This document shows, piece by piece, positions 10,741 through 20,989 of a stretch of 64,000 nt of DNA. The DNA is from Doris montereyensis. Its lineage: Eukaryota > Mollusca > Gastropoda > Nudibranchia > Dorididae. Position numbers and translations under genes: made by a program. Below the pieces are notes generated by a model, which saw only the letters and a program-made list of their open reading frames with translations, made no database searches and was not told the origin of the DNA. The stretch is from contig JAXRKP010000212.1 of NCBI GenBank assembly GCA_037039925.1, positions 69,501 through 133,500 of the forward strand. The letters are read 5' to 3'. How positions within the stretch are numbered: the first letter of the stretch is position 1; every line of letters begins with the position of its first letter.

Positions 10741-11544
10741 TGCCTCTGCAGTTTGTACACTGACACGCAAAGGGTGTATATCCATTCAGGCGCACATTGT
10801 TATTTTTTAGAGGGTTTCTTGTCAAAGTGCCACAGGTACATTACGGTCATTTAGAATTTAATGAGTTCTGTCTTTTTACTTTTGATTCCACAGATGTTTA
10901 TCTGAAGTATGTGCAGGGAAGACTCATTATGGGTATCTTTTCCTGTCTTTTTCCTCTGGATCTTTCCTCCTTCCTTTAGAGGTTCTTCTGATTAAATATT
11001 GCACCACCAGTAGCAGATTTTTCACTCGCTGTAGCCTGGGCGTCCACTGCCGAGCGCAGCCCTTGTTTAGGTAGAGTTCACTGTGCCTAATCCCCTCCAC
11101 CTACTGTCTACTGGTAATGCCTTCTGTGCAGTTCCAGGCAAGTTATATTTATAGGCCATAGTTGTAAAAGACAAAGGTTTGTCACATCCCGGGTTACTAA
11201 GCCTTCATGAAGATTTCCATTTCTCCTGAGTAGTCTTGATCCTATCTCACCCCTTTCCATCGCTTCCATGTGGCCGTCAGCCCCTTGTAAGCCACAGAGG
11301 GCATATGACAGGACGGAAGTACCAGTTTATTATCAAGGTTTTTTCATCTAGATCCATTGTGTTTTGTTCCTGGACCATTTAGTCTAGGTTAACAGGGTCA
11401 CCTCGTGAAGGGTATACCTCTTCGGTCATGCACAATGGTTTTAAACATTACGAAAGGAATTACAGCAATATCACTCCCTTTTCAACGAGGCTAGGCCTGG
11501 AAGTACCGATACCTTAACTATGTATGATGCTCCTGAGCTCCTGT
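10741..11544. other. Unassigned sequence
   Basis: This segment is slightly richer in GC than the flanks (11020-11540), with no recognised gene or repeat partner in the window. Confidence 0.35.
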
Positions 11545-11545
11545 C

Positions 11546-12215
11546 CTTAGGGCAGGGGGGGGGGGGGGCTGGATTGGCAAGTTTGGGAGTGTTGGTTTTC
11601 TATTCCGGGTAGAATGATCATTTATCTACAAGTTAATGGCAGAAAATGTCCATATGACGTATAATTTGTTTGTTACAAAATATTTTGTAGGCGAGAGGGT
11701 AGATAAAAAAGTCAAAATTTTGACGTAAATTACTTTAATACTGACTACTGATTGAGAAGATGGCATTGAAAACCCGTGTAGTGGCAGTTAGTCGCCCAAA
11801 TGTGGTAACACCAGTTTTGCTTGGCTTTCGCAAACAACCCATGCTGATTTGGCCTAGCGCTGAGTGACATAAGAGGCATTGCGCGTCTGTGTGTATGTTG
11901 ACACGCGCACAAGCATAGGAATAGAGGGTGAAAAGCAAAAAAGTGATCATTTTGACATCTGTTATCACAATAGTGCACATCTAAACCTAGATTTACAATA
12001 CTCTTTACATTAGTAACACTGCCAGAGACTGTCGAAAGAGTAAGGGGCTGCTACAAGAAGGGCAACCGTCTGAAGTGTTTGCTTTATTTTATTTTATTTT
12101 AATTTCTTTATTTGCGTTTTTCTTGAATGCAAATTTTTCACACTAAAATTCTATTTCATCTGTCATTTACGGACTAGTTTGTATTATATTTGGCACACAG
12201 GTTCCTCTTGTCAAC
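11546..12215 (+). repeat. G-ended repeat family 1, copy a (3'-truncated)
   Basis: It begins CTTAGGGCA followed by a run of about 14 G. It then matches the copy at 33785 and the one at 59015: ATCTACAAGTT, TATGACGTATAAT, AAAATATTTTGTAGGCGAG, a GCGCGTCTGTGTG block, and GTCGAAAGAGTAAGGGGCTGC. Similarity ends soon after CACACAGGTTCCTCTTGTCAA near 12215, so the 3' terminal C-rich repeat is missing. It lies upstream of the first recognised channel exon. Confidence 0.7.
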
Positions 12216-12411
12216 TTTTGTGCTTCATGTTTTTGTGTTTAACTGTATATGAATATCCAGACATTCTTATATGAGAGATTGTTCAATAATCTGCTTACTT
12301 AATTGCTTCAAGTTTTCATACTGAAACCTTTGTGCATTTTAAAGAAAACCAGTGTATGAAGCACACATGTAATATTCATTGATACCCATGAAATTTTTTG
12401 ACTTCTTTCAG

Positions 12412-12671
12412 TACACCCGAGGACCTCTTTTAAATGGCCTTTATTGGATCAAGTGGTACAACGACAAGAATTTAGGTGCAGTTGATGGCTATATTTACTA
12501 TGAGAATAAACTTCTTGGGGTTCCACGACTTCGTCAATTGCGTGTCAAGAAAGGCTCATGTGATGTTGTTGAGGAATTTAATAGCTTCATTGACAGCTGT
12601 TATGGACTCTATTCAAGCTCAAATGAAGAGAATGGGCCTTTGGAAAAGGCATCACAAATCTCAACAATAAA
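12412..12671 (+). CDS. PKD2: PKD2-like exon 1 of window: TOP domain
   Basis: Follows the acceptor TTCTTTCAG and begins in phase 0 at YTRGPLLNGLYWIKWYN. It contains YIYYENKLLGVPRLRQLRV and GSCDVV...IDSCYG, in which two Cys match the conserved disulphide of the polycystin extracellular TOP domain. That domain caps the tetrameric channel. The obvious GT donor (GTATGA at 12674) leaves one base of a codon, but the next exon needs two. Ending at 12671 with a GC donor (AA|GCGTAT) restores AAA-TGG in frame, and Trp aligns with the family. I chose that end. A sequence error is the alternative. Confidence 0.85.
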
Positions 12672-13752
12672 GCGTATGATTTTGGAATTTGTTGTATTCT
12701 CTCAGCATATTTTTATTGTTTGAAATGGGAAATGACGAAATTCTCAGTCTAACGCATCTGTTGATATCCATTTTCTTTATTCTATTTTAGCCTTCACCAT
12801 GCTTTGCTTTTTAACACCCTTCGCATACAATTGACTCAACATTTTATGTAGCAATTTTTATATTAGCTGACCTCAGAGTGCTTAAAAGAACTTAAGCTGA
12901 CCCCAATTTCATGTGCTTAATAATGCATTGTGGGTCTCAGCTAAATCATTGTTGCGTAAAGTGTTGGCATCACTTTACACAGTATTATCTGGTTTTATGC
13001 CCCTGAAATACATGCATAATGTTGTAGGATGACTTCATTGGCCATTGCCTGGTCACCCTTCTGATAAGAAAGCTATAGTAATTTTATTAATTGCATTCTC
13101 ACCATCCTTCATCACATTATAATGGCTTAACAACCACTGGAGCTCTCTTGTGCATGGGAAAAATTTTGTATGAAACATGAGGCTAGGCTTGGATCCCGTG
13201 ATGTATGGCAAGATGTATTACGATACACATGCATTTGTAAGCATAGATAAATCATACGACATGTAGAGAGAGACTTAACAGAGGATGACCTATGGAATGT
13301 CATGCTTTTGCCGCAAATATTAAGCAAGCTTGTGAACCATGAAGGAATTTTGGGGTCTATATGTTGAGTTTAAGAGAGACAGCATGGACTGATTTCCTAA
13401 AAAAAAAATTAAACTGCAAACTGTATGTACATATTTGGTTATGCTTTTCTCTACACATCAAACATTTGGGATGGGGATAGCAATGTGACATTTTAACAGT
13501 GAGCTTTTCTTTTGAAGATTAAAAATAATCATTCTTTCTGAGCAAATTTTTTCTAATTTTTCATTCATTGCGTAAGAGTTATTTTATCACAAGAGTCATT
13601 GCGTAAGAGTTATTTTATCACAAGAGTTATTTTACTTTTTATCATAACCAATCTTTGTATTCAGGATATATTATAATACAAATCTCATTACACACACCAC
13701 TCATTTCACACTTTATTATCTCACTAAGCTAACAGATGCCTTTCTTTCGCAG
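12672..13752 (+). other. Intron 1, with short tandem duplication
   Basis: The 1.08-kb intron has no recognised element. At 13567-13627 a 30-base unit containing GCGTAAGAGTTATTTTATCA occurs twice in tandem. The acceptor is TTTCTTTCGCAG. Confidence 0.6.
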
Positions 13753-13977
13753 ATGGCATTATCAAAATAAGGAGGAAATTGATGGATTTCAGTACTGGGG
13801 AAAATTAGGCCATTATGATGGTGGAGGATATGTTCAAGATTTAGGCAACAACAGAAGAGATGCAGAGACTGTTCTCAGCGATCTTTTTGATAATCTTTGG
13901 ATAAGACGTGGCACGAGAGCGGTCTTCATCTCATTCACAGTTTACAACGCCAATGTCAATTTATTTTGTATAGTCAC
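13753..13977 (+). CDS. PKD2: PKD2-like exon 2: TOP domain to start of S2 side
   Basis: Acceptor TTTCGCAG and donor AC|GTGAGT flank this exon. It reads GFQYWGKLGHYDGGGYVQDL, then DNLWIRRGTRAVFISFTVYN and ANVNLFCIV. These are the second half of the polycystin TOP domain, including the conserved WxDRGTR-like block (here WIRRGTR, with Arg replacing Asp) and the YNANxNLFC strand that leads towards S2. It ends after two bases of a codon. The next exon supplies the third base, giving Thr where vertebrate relatives have Arg. A 16.2-kb intron follows. Confidence 0.9.
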
Positions 13978-14234
13978 GTGAGTCCTAAACCATTTTTCCG
14001 AAATAGATTTTTATTGTTTTTATGTGATTTCATTGGTCTTCCATGAAATTAATCTTATTGAAAGTGGTGAAAAAGGAATGATGTATGTGAAATTCAAAAT
14101 TCATCTATAAGAAAAATAAAAAAGGGAAAGGATATCCTTGTATTGATATAATACATATATATAAAAGTTGTGTGACACTCTTCTTGAAAATTATAATATT
14201 CTTCATCTGTTGATGTTCAATTCTCTCCTCTCTT

Positions 14235-14235
<1 letters not shown>

Positions 14236-14320
<85 letters not shown>

Positions 14321-14415
14321 CCTCCCCTCCCTCCCTCCCTCCCTCCCTCCCTCCCTCCCTCCCTCTCCTCCCTCTCCCTCCCTCCCTCCCTCCCTCCCTC
14401 CCTCCCCTCCCCATC
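14236..14415. repeat. (TC)n then (CCCT)n microsatellite
   Basis: An almost pure TC dinucleotide run of about 80 bases (14236-14316) passes into CCCT/CCCTCC repeats up to 14415. One strand is entirely pyrimidine. It lies 260 bases after the splice donor of exon 2. Open frames predicted through it are simple-sequence artefacts. Confidence 0.95.
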
Positions 14416-15090
14416 CCCCTTGATCTCCTTATCAGCTCCATGATCTCTCTGTCAACTCCCCCATGATCTCTCTATCAGCCCCTTGATCTCCTTATGAGTC
14501 CCTTGATCTTCTCATCAGCCCCTGGATCTTCTCATCAGCCCCTTTATCTTTATATGAGCCCCTTGATCTCATTAAAGAGTCCCTTGATCTTTGATCTCCA
14601 TATCAACCCCTTGATCTTCTTACCAACCCCTTGATCTCCATATCAACCCCTTGATCTTTCATCAGCCCCTTGATCTTCTCATCAGCCCCTTGATCTTATC
14701 ATCAGCCCCTTGATCTTCTCATCAGCCCCTTGATCTCCATATCATCGAAAGCGTGTGAAAGCTGCGAGTTTCCCAGGGACCCCTTCAACCCCTTGATCTC
14801 CATATCAGCCCTTGATCTCCATATCACCCCTTGATTTCCTTATCAGCCCCTTGATCTCCTTATCAGGCACTTAATCTTCTTATCAATCCCTTGATTTCAT
14901 TATCAGCCCTTGATCTCCTCATCAATATCAGCTCCATTATCTTCTCATCAGCCTCTTGATCTCCTTATGAGCCCCTTAATTTTCTCATTAGCCCCTTGAT
15001 CTCCATATCAGGTCCTTGATCTCCTTATCAGGCCCTTAATCCTGTTATCAATCCCCTGATTTTATTAACAGCTCCATGATCTCCTTATCC
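14416..15090. repeat. 20-bp minisatellite, CCCCTTGATCTCCTTATCAG unit
   Basis: About 30 head-to-tail units of roughly 20 bases follow the pattern CCCTTGATCTYCTYATCAGC. Units vary from 18 to 25 bases and nearly all keep TTGATC. A non-repeat patch interrupts at 14744-14790 (AAAGCGTGTGAAAGCTGCG). The last unit is joined to the leader of a LINE at 15093, suggesting the LINE entered or recombined within the array. Confidence 0.9.
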
Positions 15091-15288
15091 GGGTAGTGGA
15101 CAGGTTAGCACCTGTACGGGAATTAGGCAGTCCCACCCTCCACGAATTTCTTGCGGCCTTTCAGTCAGGTCTTGGTTGACCAAAGGCTGAGGGAGTTAAC
15201 CCTGACAGAAAACAACCTGCTGTCTTGCAGGTCTGTCTTGGTTGACCAAAGGCTAAGTGAGTTAACCCTGACAGAAAATAACAACCTA

Positions 15289-16240
15289 CTACCTTTGTTT
15301 TCCCTCTGCGTTAATCAATACTCCTAGGTAATTGTAGCTTTGAACTTGTTCTAAATTCTGCCTGCCCAATTTAACATTTTGTGTTTTAGTTTCCCTAGTT
15401 ACAAGCATTGTTTTGGTTTTCTTTGCATTTACTCTCATTCTTCTTTTATTTAGTTTATTATTCATCTTGTTGATATTTGACTGGAGGTCACTTTCTGATT
15501 TTCCGAACAGAACTAAATCATCAGCAAATGAAAACATTGATACATTTACTGGTTTGAGCTTCCACATACCTACACTCATGTTCTTCATTTTTGTGGATGC
15601 CTTTGCAACTGAATCCATAAATGTGATAAACAAAAGAAGACTTAGAATACAACCCTGTCTCACTCCTATATCTACATTAAATTCTTCGGCTACTGTTCCA
15701 GCTATTCTCACTGCACATGTTGGTTTATTGTAAAAACATTTAATGACTTCTATTAAATTTTGCTCTACATTGTGTTATGTTAAAGAATGCCATATGCATA
15801 GTTCATCCCTCCTCACAGTGTCAAATGTCTTTTTTAAGTCAATAAAACACATACGGAAGTCAATGTTTCTCTCAAGGAATTTTTCTATTATTTGTCTAAT
15901 TGTAAATATTTGGTCTTGTACAATTCTACCTGAACTAAATCCACTTTGATGTTTTTCAATCTGATCCTCTTCTCTTTTCCTTAATCTCATTTCCAGTATC
16001 CTGGCATACACTTTTCCTGGTACACTAAATAGTGATATCTTTCTATAGTTTGAGCATTCCATAGTTGAACCTTTCTTGTGTATTGGTTCTACCGTTCGCT
16101 TTTACCAATTGTCTGGCACCTGTTTTGGCTTCCATGCTTGTTGACATAATGCATGTAGTAATTTGTTTGCCTCTCTCCCTTGGTTCTTAATCATTTTTGA
16201 ATAAACTTGATCTGCTTCTGGGGCCTTTCCTATTTTCACT
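15289..16240 (-). pseudogene. LINE family A reverse transcriptase
   Basis: The minus strand encodes KRTVEPIHKKGST, a fingers block (CSNYRKISLFSVPGKVYARI), HQSGFSSGR, then MCFIDLKKTFDTVRRDEL. The last is motif A, with Lys-Thr replacing the usual Lys-Ala-Phe spacing. Further on come GVRQGCILSLLLF (motif B) and FSFADDLVLF (motif C with both catalytic Asp). The thumb follows to about 15300. It is open over 15289-15711 and 15775-16062, with one frame break between. It is the most complete RT of this family in the window but lacks its C-terminus. Confidence 0.8.
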
Positions 16241-16899
16241 TTTCTTATAGTAATTGATTTGTACTCCCTGTTTCATATGTTCTGGAGGGATTATGTAATT
16301 GTTGAAAATGCTTTCTCCATGTTTCCATGATTTGGATGTCTTCTTTCAATATTTTTCCTTTGGCGTTCTTAATTTGTCATATTAGGCATGCTTTTAGTCT
16401 TTCTCATGCTCTTCATATCTTTCTCTTTCTCATGCTCTGGGGAGCCCAGAACAGCTTTTGATTTCCTTGATAGCTTTCTTGAAGTCTTTGTCCAAACTTT
16501 TCCCATTGTTCCTGTTTTGCCTTCCTCACTTCCTCTTTGGCGATAGTTCTTTTACCCACACAATCTATCCTATCCTCTGGCCTCTTTGTTTGCAAGTATT
16601 TCTTCCAGGTTTCCTTCTTTTCTTTAATCTAAGTCTTGACACTCTCATGCCACCATGCTGTTCTTTTCCTTGAGAAGTGTTTCTTTATACATTTGCCACT
16701 TTTCTTCTATTGTACTATCATTCAGATCAATCTGGATTTCACTGATAAATCTTGTTATCATAGATTGATATATCTGTTTTACTATTGGTTTATTTTGTTC
16801 TTCCATTTTGAGTTAAGTAGCTTTCTTCTCTTTCCTTTTCTGTTTGTTTTCTTCAGTCAGTAATCTCATTTTGGCAGTCACTAGGTGATGGTCACTAAA

Positions 16900-17560
16900 T
16901 ATTTCTATTCCTCTGTTTACTCTTGCGTCCATTATACTGTAAAAAAAGGTAGTCGCTAACTATTCTGAAGTTTATGATTGACTTTTCAAATCTGTCTTCA
17001 TTTACCCTTGCATGTTTGTGGATATCTTTATGAGAAAAAAAGGTATTTTGCTATTTTCATTTTATTCTTTAGATAAAAACTTACTAGTTTCTCTTCATTT
17101 GGAGAAGTCGTTGTCTTTCCTTCTTTACCTATTACTCCTGATGTTTCTATATTGTTGCCTACTCTAGCGTTTAAATCTCCTCAAACCATAAGTTCCTGTT
17201 TGTGTTTTAGATTCTCTGCAGCTTTTTGTAAATCATTTTCGAAGATATCTTTTTTTCTTTGGTGGCGTCTTCGTTTTGTCCATAAGGTATTAATCATTTA
17301 ATTTCTCTTTCTTTTAGTTTAATATTTACCTCATACCGTGAATTATAAATTTCCAACTTTCTAGTAGCTTTACATGCCTTTTATGTATTATGAGGCCTAC
17401 TCCTGCTCTAGTTTTATCTTTGACATCTACTCATTAAAGTATGATTTGGTCCTACATGTTCTATTCCTTGTCCTTTTTCTTTGTTTCTGTAATAGCAAAA
17501 ATGTCTACTTTGAATTTTTCCATTTCTTCAGCTAATTCCATTTATTGCCCTTATATTCCA
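16900..17560 (-). pseudogene. LINE family A endonuclease, heavily degraded
   Basis: The minus strand from about 17570 shows the endonuclease start GTWNIRAINGI. Scattered blocks match the endonuclease of the copies at 8540 and 51640 (KKEKGQG, NEDATKEKKRY, KDIHKHARVN). Multiple stops and frame changes occur, so it could not be translated. It sits between the leader and the RT as in the other copies. Confidence 0.6.
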
Positions 17561-17977
17561 TGTTCCAAAAACCACAGTCTGTGTTTGTCTTCGAAAGGTC
17601 GAGCTCGGTATAATGTATTTATTTCTCTGAATCAGTTGATTTTGGATAAACAGGTGATTGGCCCATTGTACCATAGGTAGATGGTGGGGCTGCCACCTTG
17701 AGGCCCCCTACCAGGCCTTGTTACTTTCTGTCAGGGTAACTCCCTTAGCCTTTGGTCAGCCAAGACCAGCCTGCAAGGCAGCAGGTTGTTATTTTCTGTC
17801 AGGGTTTTTCTTAGCCTTTGGTCAACCAGGACCGGCCTGCAAGGCAGCAGGTTGTATTCTGTCAGGGTTAACTCCTTTAGCCTGTGGTCAGCCAAGACCA
17901 GCCTGCAAGACAGCAGGAGACTAGTGGAGGGCGGCACCGCCTAATCCCCGTACAGATGTTCACCTGTCCACTGCTCG

Positions 17978-18938
17978 GGATATGGTTTTTATGGTTATTT
18001 ATTAAACTTTTGTGAGAGGGGTAGAGAAAAAAGTTGAAACCTTTTTTTAAATCTGATTTTTAAAACAAATCCTGTATAGAAATTTAAGGGGATATGCGAC
18101 ACCTGGAATAGGCCATTTGGGATCAAAATATCAAAATTGAGGTGGCATTTTTTTCTAGTTTCACTTCTTTGCTTTATTTATAAGCCATCTTTAAGTCTGA
18201 ATTCCCTGTCTTTCTGTGAAAAATTAGTCCCTGAAGATAGCAAACCGTCACCAGTTTCGTGACAAATTATCATATTTTGCCATATTTTGAGACCCTCACA
18301 ATTCCCAAACACCTTGAAATAGTAGAACCTGTGCTTACATGTTGAGACAAGACAGTCAGCGACAATAGTATTATTTCACTGTAGTATTCAGTATTCAGCA
18401 CTACTAACAAAGCCTACATTTCCATATATGGGCAAAAGTAACGCTCAAATGCCACAAACATCCCGGCAAACAGTCGTGAAGTTTCTCCCTCTCTCTCACG
18501 CCTGGGCCGTTCAACCAATCAACACCGCTCTTGCGCGATCATGCGTGTTGCTTCTCACGAGCATCGCAGTTGGTTGCTTAATTGGGTCATCGTGAATGTT
18601 TCATTCTGTTTTCAATTATTGAATTATTTGATTACAGAATATATTCATTCTATTTTATGCATCGTTTTTATTAGCATTTGATGCATGTTCTTTGATATTA
18701 CGGGTAAAAAAACTCCTGTGAGCCAAAATTTGTGTGAAAGGTGTGTTTTTGTATGCTTTTATTGTTGTGAAATTTCAATTGCGTTTTTTTCTCGAAATGT
18801 CATTTTTAAGACTATTTTTTTTTCTGTTGGGCCTTATTTGTACGTCTTTTGTCATAAAATTTCCTGTGCAAACAAACTTAAAAAAAAAAAAAATTGGAAA
18901 AGTGTATACTTTTTGTAAAACTTTTTTTTTCATAATTA
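17978..18938. other. Unassigned intron sequence
   Basis: No gene or repeat was recognised. Composition shifts to GC-richer sequence near 18480-18590 (TCTTGCGCGATCATGCGTG) within AT-rich flanks. Confidence 0.35.
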
Positions 18939-19733
18939 CAGTGCAACCTCTCAAATCGGGAACCCGGGGAATCAGGGAACCCAGCCAATAGGGAAGAATT
19001 CCCAGGGAACAGAATTGTTTCTATCTATTTTACCTCTCTAAACGGGAAAGGTCCCCAGCTAATCGGGACAATTTTCATGGGCTTGCATTGATTATCATCA
19101 CCATTTCCCCTGTATTTATTTTTCCAACACTCACTTTTTATCCCAATTTGATTTCCGTGTTAGCGAAACATCAATTATTACACCCGCATCTGTGCTACGC
19201 GTGTTATACATTGCATAATGTGTATACGATGTCACAAATACCAGTTTGCGACGACCATAAACCAGACATACCAGACATCCATTAAAAAGTGTGAAAGTAA
19301 GAGTTCAGCCAGACCTTGCTCGTCCACCTAACAATACAGTGCGGTGTTGACACGGGGGCGACGCTTAGAAAGTTATGCTCTGTCATAGTCTTTTATTGCC
19401 TGCCTCACCCTTTAATCGTAAGGGTGGACACGAGAGGAGATTTAACGACCCACCATGCCTTTTTGATTACGTGTTTTATCTATCTACCGTCGAAGAAAGA
19501 TCGATTGTGAGTGTGAGTGACATCTTTGATGAATACCATCTTCGTTTTGATCAACTAACTGGTCCTGTGGCTACTTGTTCGTTTAATTCTGCATTATACC
19601 AATTACAGAAGGGTTTAGGTACCTTAGAGTGCTGAGGGAAACCAAAATCCCTTTCCCCGGCATATCAGGAAACCTGGCAAATCAGGACAAATTTACAATC
19701 CACCGAGACTTCCTGATTAGAGAGGTTCCATTG
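18939..19733. mobile_element. pogo/Tigger-like element, 795 bp, non-autonomous
   Basis: The ends form terminal inverted repeats: CAGTGCAACCTCTCAAATC on the left, and CAATGGAACCTCTCTAATC on the complementary strand at the right. A TA dinucleotide lies on each side, the target duplication of Tc1/mariner/pogo elements. Internal subterminal copies of the same theme (AATCGGGA, AATCAGGA) occur at 18960-19070 and 19650-19690. No transposase domain is visible. An 86-codon frame at 19375-19635 ends in a sequence containing VSDIFDEYHLRFDQL, which I do not recognise and which may be a transposase remnant. Confidence 0.7.
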
Positions 19734-20985
19734 TATTTTGTATATTCATTATATGACAAACTAAAAAAAAAAATCATAAAAACATAAATTAAACCAAAAG
19801 TCTGAATTTTATTTAGTTCTTTAAGCTTTGCTTGTGCCCGTAGAAGTTGAAGGCTGTGATTCGTTTTGTCTTTCATCTCTCGCAGTAGGCATACCCTGTC
19901 CCTGTATATGACAGATTTCCATATTTTTCCGAGCCTATTTCTTCGTCTATCAACAGCAAGCTATCCCAATTGAGAATATTTGCCAATATCCCTCATTATC
20001 ACGTAGTGAGACCAATAGAGCAATGGTATTGATAGGGTATAACATATATAAATGTATGAGGCGTTATAGCTGAACAGTAGTGCTGTGAGCTGGTAATCAT
20101 GTCGACACTGGTTCAAGTATAGATGGCGGTTCACAGGAACTCAACCAATCATGTAGACATTTTGAGACAATGACCTTCAAAGGTTGCCGTTTCCGGGATG
20201 TTATTTTCTCTGACTAATCATTGCAAGAAGCCGGTGGTTTTTCATTCTAAAAATAGGTAAACTTTAACCCCAGGTCAAAGCTTTTTTCAGTAACGAGGAA
20301 AGAAATAAATTTACATCACCGGAAAGCACATTCAAAGAGGAATCTATCACACTTGATTTCACAGCGACCGACACATTTCCTGCAGAGTGCGTGAGAGGTC
20401 TCAAATTTTGTTGAAATGGACCGCCTTGGAAAATGACAAAATTAAGCGATCGGGTCCGTCGAGATAACTAACTTTGTAAAGAAAGTATGCGCATATTACA
20501 AATCAATGGCCTATCAGAGCACACGAAGCAGTCCTCTGCTACGAATTCACACTACAGCACTAGGTGACTGTCCATAATCAGTCAATGCATAAAAGTTGTA
20601 GACTTTTTCTCACGTGGGTATCATTCTTCTAAGGCCAATGTGGATTGGAACATACCACAAGTCGAGGCCAAAGGCGGTTTAAAGAGAAAGTAGACATGCT
20701 GTGCGTTGTATTAATACCAATTTTGTCATTACTTTCACAAGAAAATGTCAGCTGAATTGAGTTTGTTTTTGTCAACAAACAAACACATAGAGAAACAAAA
20801 TTGATGGTTTTTAAGCATTTCACAGACGGTTTCTTGGTTTTAGTCTATTCTACATGATGTGTTCAAGGTTAAGTAAAGAAGATATGACAAAGTCTATTCT
20901 ACATGACGTCTTTAAGATTGAGAAATGAAGATATGACAGAATTGAAAATTTAAAAAAAAAGAAAAAATCGCAATGTTTTTACCGA
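19734..20985. other. Unassigned intron sequence
   Basis: Apart from a possible tRNA-like SINE head at 20055, no feature is supported. A small direct repeat with GTCTATTCTACATGA occurs at 20843 and 20892. Confidence 0.35.
20055..20140 (+). repeat. Possible tRNA-derived SINE head
   Basis: An A-box-like TAGCTGAACAGTAG at 20066 and a B-box-like GGTTCAAGTAT at 20110 are spaced about 44 bases apart, as in tRNA genes and tRNA-derived SINEs. The acceptor and anticodon stems do not pair well by eye, so a functional tRNA is unlikely. No second copy was found in the window. Confidence 0.3.
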
Positions 20986-20989
20986 ACCA

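Larger units (their letters stand above)
15093..17977 (-). mobile_element. LINE family A, copy 2, with inverted leader at both ends
   Basis: From 17977 back to 15296 the minus strand reads leader, endonuclease and reverse transcriptase. From 15093 to 15295 the plus strand reads the first 200 bases of the same leader. Both ends therefore start with the element's 5' sequence (GTGGACAGGT...CCTGTACGGG) facing inwards. The RT breaks off inside the thumb (AEGKQR), so the last few hundred bases of the element, visible in the copy at 43818-44740, are absent. Stops and frameshifts are common in the endonuclease. Confidence 0.8.

Noticed and set aside
1..12411. Search for upstream channel exons (N-terminus and S1)
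   Set aside because: No segment with acceptor, donor and polycystin-like sequence was seen. All conserved coding blocks here belong to transposons.
14168..14443. Long Leu/Ser/Pro frame on + and Arg/Glu frame on -
   Set aside because: They are translations of the TC and CCCT microsatellite.
14416..15090. CRISPR-like array
   Set aside because: Units are contiguous with no unique spacers, and the surroundings are eukaryotic.
17658..17937. Repeated LACGQPRPACK-type protein
   Set aside because: It comes from the tandem units of the LINE leader and has no codon conservation between copies.
20055..20140. Functional tRNA gene
   Set aside because: Promoter-like boxes are present but acceptor and anticodon stems do not pair convincingly by eye.
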